DNA of 5,988 bases from JAVBMU01 sp031551755. Lineage in GTDB: Bacteria; Actinomycetota; Actinomycetes; Actinomycetales; Cellulomonadaceae. The notes under the pieces are model-generated. The model did no database searches. It worked only from the letters and a program-made list of their open reading frames with translations, and was not told where the DNA came from. This document shows, piece by piece, positions 1 to 5,837 of this stretch. Numbering within the stretch: position 1 is the stretch's first letter; every line of letters starts with the position of its first letter. The stretch covers positions 1 through 5,988 of the forward strand of contig JAVBNE010000109.1 in assembly GCA_031551755.1 (NCBI GenBank), written 5' to 3'. The position numbers were made by a program, and so were the translations under genes.

Positions 1-40
1 GAAGTATTTTAGAGATGCAAATACAAACAAAACTATTCCG

Positions 41-200
41 GGGGGGGGGGCGGGGGGGGGGTGGGGGGGGGGGGGGGGGGGGGGGGGGGTGGGGGGGGGG
101 GGGGGGGGGGGGGGGGTGGCGGGGGGGGGGGGGGGGGGGTGTGGGGGGGGGGGGTGGGTGTGGTGTTTGGGGGGGGGGCGGGGGGGGGCGGGGGGTGTGG
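41..200. repeat. Long interrupted poly-G tract (low complexity, probable artefact)
   Basis: About 160 bases are almost only G on the + strand, broken by single T or C bases. It begins abruptly after ordinary AT-rich sequence and passes into a GC-rich stretch (201-240) containing a 6-bp hairpin, GGGCTT (201-206) with AAGCCC (215-220). The open frames across it encode only poly-Gly or poly-Pro and are composition artefacts. A tract like this at a contig end is typical of poly-G base calling or degraded read ends. A real G-rich satellite able to form G-quadruplexes is the alternative. The homopolymer lengths should not be trusted. Confidence 0.9.
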
Positions 201-253
201 GGGCTTCGGTCGCCAAGCCCGCCTGACGCCGCGCGCGCCCACTTTGGGGGAAA

Positions 254-320
254 GGGTGCCAAGCTTGCTCACCCATGAAGGGGGTAATACCCCCATGTGT
301 ATGTATAACCTCCAGTGTAC
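254..320. repeat. Diverged dispersed repeat with hairpins, copy 1
   Basis: This stretch matches 2258-2330 in the same orientation. The 24 bases 254-277 align without gaps to 2260-2283 with 19 identities. Both copies then continue into a G-run/C-run hairpin and the shared words ATGTG-ATGTAT-ATAA. Here the first hairpin is GGGTG (254-258) with CACCC (270-274), and its loop contains the palindrome CAAGCTTG. The second hairpin is GGGGGT (280-285) with ACCCCC (289-294) around the loop AAT. On the minus strand both copies also show a similar short peptide (PPSWVSKLGT here, PPPWVNNLVT in copy 2), as expected for diverged copies of one element. The family is not recognised. Confidence 0.5.
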
Positions 321-540
321 TTACTGATCGTCAATTGATGAAGAGTGGAAAACTTTCTAAATGTCAGTATTTTGGAAAAAGAATCTTAATAGAGTGAGTG
401 AGTTGAATATTTGCAAAAATGTACTGCATCTTTGACAACTGCTTTACAGTGTAAAATATGCTAAATTTCAAACAATTTTCAGCCAAAACTTTTGGCATTT
501 GTAACATGAAAAGTAGAACAAGTAAGATTGACTATCTTAA
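321..540. other. AT-rich stretch with no supportable feature
   Basis: This is unique-looking AT-rich sequence between the repeat copy and the GC-rich island. I see no promoter, RNA gene or convincing reading frame. An ATG at 458 opens a frame that runs on through the following island to a stop at 647-649, but its first part has no gene-like character. Confidence 0.5.
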
Positions 541-657
541 GAATTGCCCAGCTCCAAGAACAGGATGTCCGCTCTGCACCGACGGGCTGTCCCAACAGGC
601 CCTGAAAACCCTGGCCCAAATCCGGCCTCTAGTCGATTTAAGCAGGTGACAGGGTTG
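541..657 (+). other. GC-rich island, possible internal exon
   Basis: About 100 bases are markedly richer in G and C than the AT-rich flanks. They are bounded by AG at 550-551 (…TTGCCCAG) and by CAG followed by GTGACA at 643-651, which could be an acceptor and a weak donor around a 94-base exon. One frame is open from 541 to a TGA at 658-660. It reads through RMSALHRRAVPTGP (562-603), then a Pro/Gly/Asn-rich run and SSRFKQV (628-648). A second frame, opened by the ATG at 458, is also open across the island, so openness alone does not select a frame. The polypyrimidine tract before the AG is poor. No protein family is recognised. A 6-bp hairpin with one G-T pair (651-667) follows directly. This could equally be a fragment of a GC-rich repeat. 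Confidence 0.22.
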
Positions 658-667
658 TGAGAGCCCT

Positions 668-1497
668 CAAAAGTAATTATGTTGGATAGTGCTTTTCACA
701 TAACTGAGATAAAGATTGGAATTTTAGTTCCCTTGTATCACGAACATTTGTAGTCATCCATACACGTTTCTCAAGCAATGTTCCACCGACAAACAATGTC
801 CGTGAGAGATGAGAATAAGTATGGACATAAGAACGCATTTTAGCATTAATGATGCACGTTTTATTTGCCACCTCAAAGACCAGTGATTTATGGTAGTCTT
901 AGGTCTTTAGGTCAGTGGGCTGATTGATGCTCCCAAAAAACCCAGTTAACGCCTGTATAAAACATACTATGACAAATAAATATGATAATTCCGTAGCATC
1001 TCAAATCGGTCTTACCTAAGTGAAAATGAGTTCACAGACGTCTAAATGAGGTAAAAAAGACTGTAACAGGAAAAAAATCAATACAATAGATTGAACACAG
1101 CATTTATAAAATGTCGTGGGGGTCAAACTGGAGTCACATTTCAAAAGCAGCATTTCATTTAATGTTAATCTGGACGTCAGAATAATGATAGGCTCTACGA
1201 TGCGAACAATTAAAAAATTCAAATCCTTCCACAAAGGGAAAGAGAAGGAGTTTATACGCATGGGAATGTTGTCGGCCAATACTTGCTATGCAGAAAAGAG
1301 TTATTGCACTCTGAGAATGCAGTCTGTAACCAATAACTTTATCATCAAGAATTTAATCATTCAATCTCCACAGTCTCTCCGCCATAAATTAAAGGCTATT
1401 CTGAAGGTGGACTAGCAATACTCCATGACGAACCAAAGCATTCATTTAGTTACTACACACTACAACAAAGATTCGCCAGCGAGTAAACGCGACAGAA
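668..1497. other. Intergenic or intronic AT-rich DNA, no gene seen
   Basis: This is ordinary AT-rich sequence. It contains an imperfect tandem duplication TTAGGTC/TTTAGGTC (899-913). TATAAAA words occur near 955 and 1105 without an initiator at the expected spacing, and an AATAAA word lies near 976. A 99-codon frame at 1116-1415 opens with GTG. It overlaps an antisense frame of 87 codons at 1016-1279. Neither shows a recognisable domain or compositional signature, so neither is called as a gene. Confidence 0.5.
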
Positions 1498-1530
1498 CGA
1501 TAGTTCAGTGTTCAGTGTGAACGAGTAATC
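1498..1530 (+). promoter_or_regulatory. Possible arthropod-type initiator, doubled TCAGT
   Basis: GTTCAGTGTTCAGTG at 1504-1518 contains two copies of TCAGT 7 bases apart, followed by TGAACG. TCAGT is the core of the arthropod RNA polymerase II initiator, with the A as +1; here that would be 1507 or 1514. No TATA box lies about 30 bases upstream, and no good downstream promoter element sits at +28 to +32 from either A. The call rests on the doubled motif and on an ATG about 115 bases downstream (1625). The word is short and could occur by chance. Confidence 0.22.
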
Positions 1531-1595
1531 AAAGCAAACATTCACGCCTGTTTATTTTACTGCAGTTTATGTGCTAACCAGCTATTGCTAGTAAA

Positions 1596-1612
1596 GCCGT
1601 TACATTTACGGC
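1596..1612 (+). other. Small hairpin upstream of ATG 1625
   Basis: GCCGT (1596-1600) and ACGGC (1608-1612) pair perfectly around the seven-base loop TACATTT. If transcription starts near 1507-1514, this hairpin would lie in the 5' untranslated region, 12 bases before the ATG. A five-base stem is common by chance, and no known regulatory RNA element is matched. Confidence 0.3.
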
Positions 1613-1622
1613 ACTTTCGTAA

Positions 1623-1784
1623 ACATGTTTAACATTCAAGAGCTGTCAAAACGGTACCAGAAACACAAGCGAGGCAGTAAGAAATGGTATTGTCGACCAA
1701 GAACAGGTTCTCTGTGATTTCTGTACGGGACAGAGGCACCTCAAGAATGGCGAAGACACATCCATTAGCATGTGGTTCACGTAA
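1623..1784 (+). other. Overlapping small open frames; one has a CxxC motif
   Basis: Two + frames overlap here. One has an ATG at 1625 and stops at 1715-1717, giving a basic 30-residue peptide with the run KRYQKHKRGSKKWYC. The other is open from 1623 to the TAA at 1782-1784 (53 codons, no ATG) and contains EQVLCDFCTGQRHLKNGED. Its CDxCTG core resembles the start of the B-box 1 zinc finger in many fish TRIM proteins, but the following cysteine/histidine pattern of that domain is missing and the frame soon ends. GTAAGA at 1677-1682 could be a splice donor for the ATG frame. Both readings may be chance. If either is real, the more likely states are a short first exon or a decayed fragment. Confidence 0.18.
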
Positions 1785-2017
1785 ATATAGAAACTGCGCC
1801 AATGACGCGATAACGTCACATCCCTAAGCCACCATCCAAAACCACTCTATCAACTAGCACCCAGAACCACCTATTACTAGAGACCAGGAAGCAAATTATG
1901 CAGAATTATTCGCAACTTTTTTTCAAAAGCACCATACAGTCAATGAATGAGACGCTTTGTATTTTCTAGATCCCCGTCGCCAGGTCTACAACACATAGCT
2001 GCACAAAGTCGGTCTTC
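1785..2017. other. No supportable feature
   Basis: This is mixed-composition sequence with stops in every frame. It contains a T-run near 1917-1923. I see no RNA gene or inverted repeat of note. Confidence 0.45.
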
Positions 2018-2019
2018 GA

Positions 2020-2036
2020 GGGGAGGGGGGGGGGGG
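2020..2036 (+). repeat. Poly-G run (G4-A-G12)
   Basis: Four Gs, one A and twelve Gs form a mononucleotide tract in otherwise normal sequence. Unlike the terminal tracts it is internal, so it is less likely to be an end artefact, though its exact length may be wrong. With the following G-clusters it makes 2020-2100 the most G-rich internal stretch of the window. Confidence 0.8.
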
Positions 2037-2055
2037 AGATGGCAGTTTGGCGACC

Positions 2056-2072
2056 GGGAGGGTAGGGTGGGG
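2056..2072 (+). other. G-quadruplex motif, short loops (1-2-1)
   Basis: GGGAGGGTAGGGTGGGG has four G-runs of at least three bases separated by loops of one, two and one base. It meets the G3+N1-7 definition with very short loops, a pattern that usually folds into a stable parallel quadruplex. The segment GGGTAGGGTGGG is identical to the core of the human MYC promoter quadruplex (Pu22 family). The loop lengths are the same, although A replaces T in the first loop. The similarity says something about folding, not about homology. The neighbouring G12 tract could supply alternative G-runs. Confidence 0.7.
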
Positions 2073-2236
2073 TTAAGATGATAGTATGGTGACGAGGGGG
2101 TACCTAGTTATTCTTTTTCACTGTTAAGAATGTGCACTGATTGCAATAACCGGGGACATTTAAAGTGAAAAGTTAACATTATAGGTAGTGTGGGCTGCAG
2201 AGTACTAACAGTGAGGTATACACCAAAAAAATCTTG

Positions 2237-2310
2237 TAGTAGTTATGGGTAACTACTATGGGTGACCAAATTGTTCACCCATGGGGGAGGGTCGAATACT
2301 CCCTCACCCC
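2237..2310. repeat. Three consecutive hairpins
   Basis: Three inverted repeats lie end to end. TAGTAGTTA (2237-2245) pairs perfectly with TAACTACTA (2250-2258) around the loop TGGG. ATGGGTGA (2258-2265) pairs perfectly with TCACCCAT (2275-2282) around a nine-base loop. GGGGGAGGG (2283-2291) pairs with CCCTC (2301-2305) and CCCC (2307-2310), leaving only A2306 bulged. Together they fill 74 bases with nearly no unpaired sequence between stems. The second and third correspond to the two hairpins of copy 1 at 254-294. This could be the folded end of a non-autonomous transposon or a structured transcript. Confidence 0.65.
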
Positions 2311-2330
2311 TTATGTGCATGTATGTTATA
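2258..2330. repeat. Diverged dispersed repeat, copy 2
   Basis: This is the partner of the copy at 254-320, with the same order of elements: GGGTG/CACCC hairpin, ATG, G-run/C-run hairpin, then ATGTG-ATGTAT-ATAA. It is longer in the second hairpin, where the spacer is TCGAATACT instead of AAT. An ATG at 2258 opens a 61-codon frame to a TGA at 2441-2443, and an antisense frame of 60 codons overlaps it. Because the DNA is constrained by the hairpins, these frames are better explained as part of the repeat than as genes. The GC-richer sequence continues to about 2420 and may belong to the same element. Confidence 0.5.
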
Positions 2331-2493
2331 AAGAGGTGGATTTGGGGGCAGTGGATGCGGAACAGGTCAGTGTTTGGGGTAGCAACGATCGAAGGGCCAT
2401 TTTTATGGAGTGGCGGGTCAGTCAACGAGATGTAAATATTTGAAATGAGTCGTGTTAACAGCCCTTCAGTCTATCATCGGTCAATGGCAGTGA

Positions 2494-2910
2494 TTAGATT
2501 TGATACGCCGCACACAATTCATCGATTTCGCACTAGACATCGATAGAGAGATCCACCGGTTTCTCAATAGCGGACATCTGCAGTGCTATAAAGTACGTCC
2601 CTAATTGAAAAGTGACCGCTCCTCTTTTGGGGGGCCCGTGCAGAACAATTATGCCCTTGAAAGGATGGCTTCACTGTACATACTTGTTAATGGGAGATTC
2701 CAGTCAGCTTCTACCATCCAATTTCTGACAGCAGGCTGCACGTTACAGCCGTCAACTTTGGCGGACGATGACTTCGAAGTCGCAACGGCATGCATCTTTA
2801 GTTCGTTCATCTTCATCCATGTTTCATTTTTGAGGTGGTGGTGGATGGTGACGACGGGAAAAGTAAATCAGATGACGTGGATAACGACAAGAGGGGGGTG
2901 GTGGTGGTGA
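2494..2910 (+). other. Long frame with one internal stop, possible relic
   Basis: Frame 1 is open from 2494 to the stop ending at 2910 except for a single TAA at 2602-2604. The first part reads FIDFALDIDREIHRFLNSGH (2518-2577). The second has no ATG near its start and includes PVQNNYALERMASLYILVNG (2635-2694), a mixed and protein-like composition. The last part is taken over by GGT/GTG repeats that give tryptophan runs. I do not recognise a family. About 138 codons with one stop is unusual but not outside chance once all frames of the window are considered. It could be a decayed coding sequence or nothing. Confidence 0.2.
2834..2909 (+). repeat. Decayed GGT/GTG microsatellites
   Basis: GGTGGTGGTGGATGGTG (2834-2850) and GGGGGGTGGTGGTGGTG (2893-2909) are short runs of a GGT repeat. 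They flank a stretch of GAC/GAT-rich sequence and look like remnants of one interrupted trinucleotide array. Confidence 0.6.
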
Positions 2911-2924
2911 CTTGTTCAAAAACT

Positions 2925-2940
2925 TTAACATGAATGTTAA
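2925..2940. other. Near-palindrome TTAACAT-GA-ATGTTAA
   Basis: Seven-base arms (2925-2931 and 2934-2940) are perfect inverted repeats around two bases. The symmetry would suit a dimeric DNA-binding protein better than a hairpin, since the loop is too small. No known operator is matched. Confidence 0.35.
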
Positions 2941-3002
2941 TGGTTTAAAGAGCAGTATCATGTAAATTCTCGTTTGCTGTCAACGACTGCGATTCCAATC
3001 CC

Positions 3003-3066
3003 AGGGTTGACACCCTCTTCATTAACGTTCAAAAAACGAGACCCTTAACTCATGGTTCGACTCTCC
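3003..3066 (+). other. Hairpin and B-box-like word
   Basis: AGGGT (3003-3007) pairs with ACCCT (3012-3016). Some 40 bases later GGTTCGACTCTCC (3054-3066) resembles an RNA polymerase III B-box (GGTTCGANNCC). The sequences either side of GGTTCGA do not pair as a T-stem, and no A-box or acceptor stem is visible. It is therefore not a tRNA and is at most a fragment of a tRNA-derived SINE. Confidence 0.15.
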
Positions 3067-3188
3067 CAACCCAGCACACTCAACTCACTAGTCGTCGCAC
3101 CAAAGCTTTCATAATTAACGGGAAGAGATGACACAGCTAAACACTAGGTATAACAGATATGGATGGGTGTTTTTGTGAAACCGCGGAG

Positions 3189-3203
3189 GAAGTGACACAC
3201 TTC
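3189..3203. other. Short perfect hairpin
   Basis: GAAGTG (3189-3194) and CACTTC (3198-3203) pair around the three-base loop ACA. It lies in otherwise featureless sequence and has no T-tract or partner element. Confidence 0.3.
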
Positions 3204-3262
3204 AAACGTGTCTACAAAACTATATCCATCGTTGCACCTGAACAATAGAGGCAACTAATTAG

Positions 3263-3474
3263 CTGGTAACACAGCCTCGCCACTATTTACTTAAAAAGAA
3301 ATTGGCACGACACGCACCTTTGAATCGCGGCACCCCAGATGCTTCACGAGTGTGCAAATGGGTCGAAAAGGTATGGTAGGAGAAAGTAGAAAGCAACGAG
3401 GGATTAAAAAAGGGATGTCTGGCGCTTCACGAACAACAAATCGACAATTCACCCAGACAGAAAGATGTTTTTAA
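3263..3474 (+). other. Two adjoining short frames, weakly transposase-like
   Basis: The first frame runs from 3263 to a TAG at 3377-3379 without an ATG. It contains KKKLARHAPLNRGTPDASRV and then CKWVEKVW. The second has an ATG at 3358 and a TAA at 3472-3474, giving a basic 38-residue peptide with GASRTTNRQFTQTERCF. A basic segment, then S-R-V-x-x-W-V, then a basic Ser/Arg/Thr-rich stretch recalls the helix-turn-helix start of Tc1/mariner transposases, where a tryptophan follows the recognition helix. The match is impressionistic, and a frameshift would be needed to join the parts. A chance origin is quite possible. Confidence 0.15.
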
Positions 3475-3503
3475 CAATAACAATAAGGACATTTTCGGTT
3501 TAA

Positions 3504-3635
3504 GATACAGCTATCATTACCAACCTCGAAATTATCGGACAAGCAATTGCAAGCATTCATTTGCAGGAGAACCAAATTAAGTTAGCCAGGTTAACCGATT
3601 TCATTTCCACTTCTTTCTTAAAAAAGTTTACATAA
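3504..3635 (+). other. Short protein-like frame without ATG
   Basis: Forty-three codons lie between TAA 3501-3503 and TAA 3633-3635. The reading NLEIIGQAIASIHLQENQIK continues as LARLTDFISTSFLKKFT and has an amphipathic, helix-like pattern. There is no start codon and no clear splice signal, and no family is recognised. It is 29 bases downstream of the previous pair of frames and could belong to the same decayed element. Confidence 0.13.
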
Positions 3636-3807
3636 TTACTATAGATTACAAAATACGACGGAGTAACAAATTAAAACAACAATGGCTACGGAGGAAAAAT
3701 CAGTATTGTATTAATGAAAAATTTCTTCGTAAAAAAAGGAGAAAACAGAAGATGCAGTAAGGCTTACATCATAACGATCACAGGGTGAGATACAAAACAC
3801 ACGAATT
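3636..3807. other. A-rich stretch with no supportable feature
   Basis: A-rich DNA with short A-runs (near 3728-3737) and stops in all frames. Nothing further can be called. Confidence 0.45.
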
Positions 3808-3840
3808 GGGGTAGGTAGGGTAGTGCAACTGCCCTTAAGG
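3808..3840. other. G-rich motif overlapping a hairpin and a palindrome
   Basis: GGGGTAGGTAGGG (3808-3820) has spaced G-pairs that could form at most a two-layer quadruplex. Its last G-run is also part of an 8-bp stem: AGGGTAGT (3817-3824) pairs with ACTGCCCT (3828-3835) around GCA, with one G-T pair. The stem overlaps the perfect palindrome CCTTAAGG (3833-3840). The two folds compete for the same Gs. Confidence 0.4.
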
Positions 3841-4180
3841 TCCTTTCCTCTCACGTAACTTGGACTTTATGCATTCCAACGCAAACGATTTTACTGCAAC
3901 TTTCTTTGAACTACCCTTCGAAACTTGTTAACAGTGAGTTCTCTTTATGTGTGTGTATAGGTGTATATCTATTACACGGTTCCTAATTTCTAATTTCTCT
4001 GGTTGCCATCAATGGATTTGCAGCGGGTTTGTTATAGGTATTTGAGCCATTTTTTGTAATTATATAACGACACTGAAATGGTATTGTCATGGTTCATAGA
4101 AGTAACATTTAGTGAGCTAACCAATATAACAGCTTCAGTGATAAGATCTGGGCCAGTCGTTGTGTGACTTCCGATATTGT
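3841..4180. other. No supportable feature
   Basis: AT-rich sequence with a short TG-rich patch (about 3948-3968, GTGTGTGTATAGGTGTAT). I see no gene, RNA or notable repeat. Confidence 0.45.
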
Positions 4181-4182
4181 CG

Positions 4183-4202
4183 CCCCCCCCCCCGAAAAAA
4201 AA
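4183..4202. repeat. C11-G-A8 homopolymer junction
   Basis: Eleven Cs, one G and eight As sit back to back in otherwise normal sequence, followed by TCCTGGACACGGGACTGCC. Adjoining mononucleotide runs next to a GC-richer non-coding word often mark the edge of a transposable element in invertebrate genomes. That reading is an inference, because no terminal repeat or target duplication is visible. The run lengths may be inaccurate. Confidence 0.6.
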
Positions 4203-4556
4203 TCCTGGACACGGGACTGCCTACAATATACACATATCTTTAGATGTGAAAAACACACACTTCAGTCTGTTAAGTGACAGTTTTTTAACACAACCTTTTA
4301 GTCTATGAGGAAAAGAGTTTAAACCTGACATTGGATCTGCATTGTTGACAAATTTCGTGAGTCAGCAGACACACAACAAATTTTGCCAAACTGAATTGGA
4401 TTGACAGCTTAAAAAAACTACTTTAGTACACATTTCGTAATTTTTTATGCAAGCCAGTTATTTATTATTAGTTTTTTTTTTGAGTATATTATCATGATTA
4501 AACGAATTACCTTACGTCCTTCTCATTAACACGAAAGAAAAAAATAGCATATTCGG
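4203..4556. other. AT-rich stretch, no gene seen
   Basis: AT-rich sequence with A- and T-runs (for example near 4411-4416 and 4472-4480). No frame, RNA gene or significant inverted repeat can be supported. Confidence 0.45.
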
Positions 4557-4585
4557 TATTATAATTAACAATATTATTATAATTA
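4557..4585. repeat. 11-bp direct repeat TATTATAATTA
   Basis: TATTATAATTA occurs at 4557-4567 and again at 4575-4585. Each copy contains the 8-bp palindrome ATTATAAT. In such AT-rich DNA this may be chance or slippage. It makes a 29-base stretch that contains only two non-A/T bases or fewer and would melt easily. Confidence 0.5.
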
Positions 4586-4692
4586 TCTCCTTAAAATACG
4601 CGACATTGATCAGAAAGAAAGGATGCTGTGGGATGATCCTATGAATTCACTAAGCATCGCAATTGTCACGTCCAAAAATAAACTTAGGAAAA

Positions 4693-5212
4693 TGAATAAA
4701 AGACAGTAGCGTGGGAAGGCTAAAAAGAGAGTACGATGAGAAACAAAAAACCAAGCTAACTAGTAACTCCCACGATTTCGACATTTCCATATTATATTTC
4801 CAACCTACTGATGTGATAATTACTAAGGAATGGGACCTAAGCAGTGAACTCCGTCAGAGATTAGAAGACAGAGTAAAAACATCTACTGTACAAGGTTTAG
4901 TATCATAGCCACTACGTCACAGGACAAAAACGACCTCAGACAGAGCCAGATGCGATCCCATTTCATCATTAGGACAGTTGGGAATAACTACATACTTCTC
5001 CGATCGAGGCAGATCGTGAGATCACGCCTGTCAATGTCCAAACTTCAACATATATCAATGACAAAACTTACACTATTAAGCCCGTGACGAATTATGAACG
5101 AAATTATAAACCTTTGACTTTCAATGCCGATATCTCAACAGATGTTCAAAATGAATATGGAAGGCAGAAATCAGTTTCCCACCTGTCCGAGCTATACATT
5201 AAAGGTGATTAA
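4693..5212 (+). pseudogene. Candidate decayed coding sequence, one frameshift and two stops
   Basis: Frame 1 is open from 4693 to a TAG at 4906-4908 and includes REYDEKQKTKLTSN, DFDISILYFQPTDVIITKEW and DLSSELRQRLEDRV. Frame 2 then carries on from about 4901 with SHYVTGQKRPQTEPDAIPFH. It is broken by TAG near 4970 and TAA at 4985-4987, and then runs open for 74 codons to TAA 5210-5212. That last part includes IEADREITPVNVQTSTYIND and KTYTIKPVTNYERNYKPL and ends in SHLSELYIKGD. The region is less AT-rich than its flanks, and its amino-acid mix is balanced rather than Lys/Asn/Ile-skewed. No ATG starts either main segment (the track-like start at 4711 is GTG). No family is recognised. An intact multi-exon gene is less likely because no good splice sites bound the segments. 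Confidence 0.25.
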
Positions 5213-5354
5213 ACTATAGATGGAAACGAAGCCAGAAAGTTTCCACTACCAACAATAACAACAAGAAAGAAAAAAAAGATCAGGCTGATTGCTTCTACAT
5301 AAATTAGTGTTCATATTCTCCCTTCGTTTTACCTCCTGACTTGAAACAGTTTCA
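5213..5354. other. No gene seen; short CAA/AAC-rich patch
   Basis: A CAA-rich and A-rich simple patch (about 5250-5280) follows the candidate relic. There is no AATAAA word close downstream of the final stop that would mark a 3' end. Confidence 0.4.
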
Positions 5355-5417
5355 CCTCTTAAATATCTGAAAACCCGTTTTATATAAGACTTTATAAAAA
5401 ACTAAACATTTAAGAGG
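5355..5417. repeat. Nested inverted repeat (10-bp outer, 7-bp inner arms)
   Basis: CCTCTTAAAT (5355-5364) is a perfect inverted repeat of ATTTAAGAGG (5408-5417). Inside, TTTTATA (5378-5384) and TATAAAA (5393-5399) pair around eight bases. The whole 63-base unit could fold into a two-level stem. It might be a very short foldback element, but it lacks an obvious target-site duplication. Confidence 0.5.
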
Positions 5418-5837
5418 AGGAAATACTGAGGAAGGATTCGTAGTCCTGAGCATCTTTCGTGTACAACCATCATTAATACAAACAATACCCTATAGCCCTT
5501 ATGAAAAACCACGTCTTTGAATCTCGTCCGTCATCGAATATGAGGTTTATCCTACGTCGTTTTAGCTTCTGAAGAGTGGAAGGAAATCTCTCACATTTGT
5601 TTAATTTTGTTTACTGTTTTAACTTCGGTGTAGTACTGATGTTAAAGCTATGCACGGACGCATGAAAGGCGAACTCCTAAGAGTTTTGACGATCTACAGG
5701 CTTTACACGAAGAAAGGGTTGATCTACGAGCAGGTGACATCCGTTTGCACCAAACGAGACCACTGTTTTCCATCAACTTCGACCGCACTTGTCTGGTAGA
5801 CCGTAAGAAACACTCTTGGTGACTTTACTTCTGTAGT
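5418..5837. other. No supportable feature
   Basis: Moderately AT-rich DNA with stops in all frames. I looked for tRNA, SINE and coding signals and found nothing convincing before 5838. Confidence 0.45.

Noticed and set aside
15..327. Glycine-rich (+) and proline-rich (-) ORFs of 87-88 codons
   Set aside because: They are direct translations of the poly-G tract. Any frame through it is open, and the tract itself is probably artefactual.
571..624. Resemblance of HRRAVPTGPENPGPNP to plant CLE peptides (RxVPTGPNP…)
   Set aside because: The CLE core is interrupted by an inserted ENPG, there is no signal peptide or ATG-led prepropeptide, and nothing else suggests a plant. Probably coincidence.
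677..871. 64-codon minus-strand frame
   Set aside because: Short, with no motif and no promoter or RBS context. It is consistent with chance.
951..1112. TATAAAA words near 955 and 1105 as promoters
   Set aside because: They are common in AT-rich DNA, and no initiator sits about 30 bases downstream.
1116..1415. 99-codon + frame starting with GTG, and the 87-codon antisense frame overlapping it
   Set aside because: A GTG start is not credible in a eukaryotic setting, the antisense frame is equally open, and neither shows a recognisable domain. Their length is within chance for the window.
1625..1717. Resemblance of KRYQKHKRGSKKWYC to the RGKKWYW region of piggyBac transposases
   Set aside because: The preceding GVDxxDQ-like motif is absent, one residue must be inserted, and the following WPLF is not present.
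2243..2443. 60- and 61-codon frames on opposite strands over the hairpin cluster
   Set aside because: They overlap antisense over a self-complementary repeat. The hairpins explain the sequence better than coding does.
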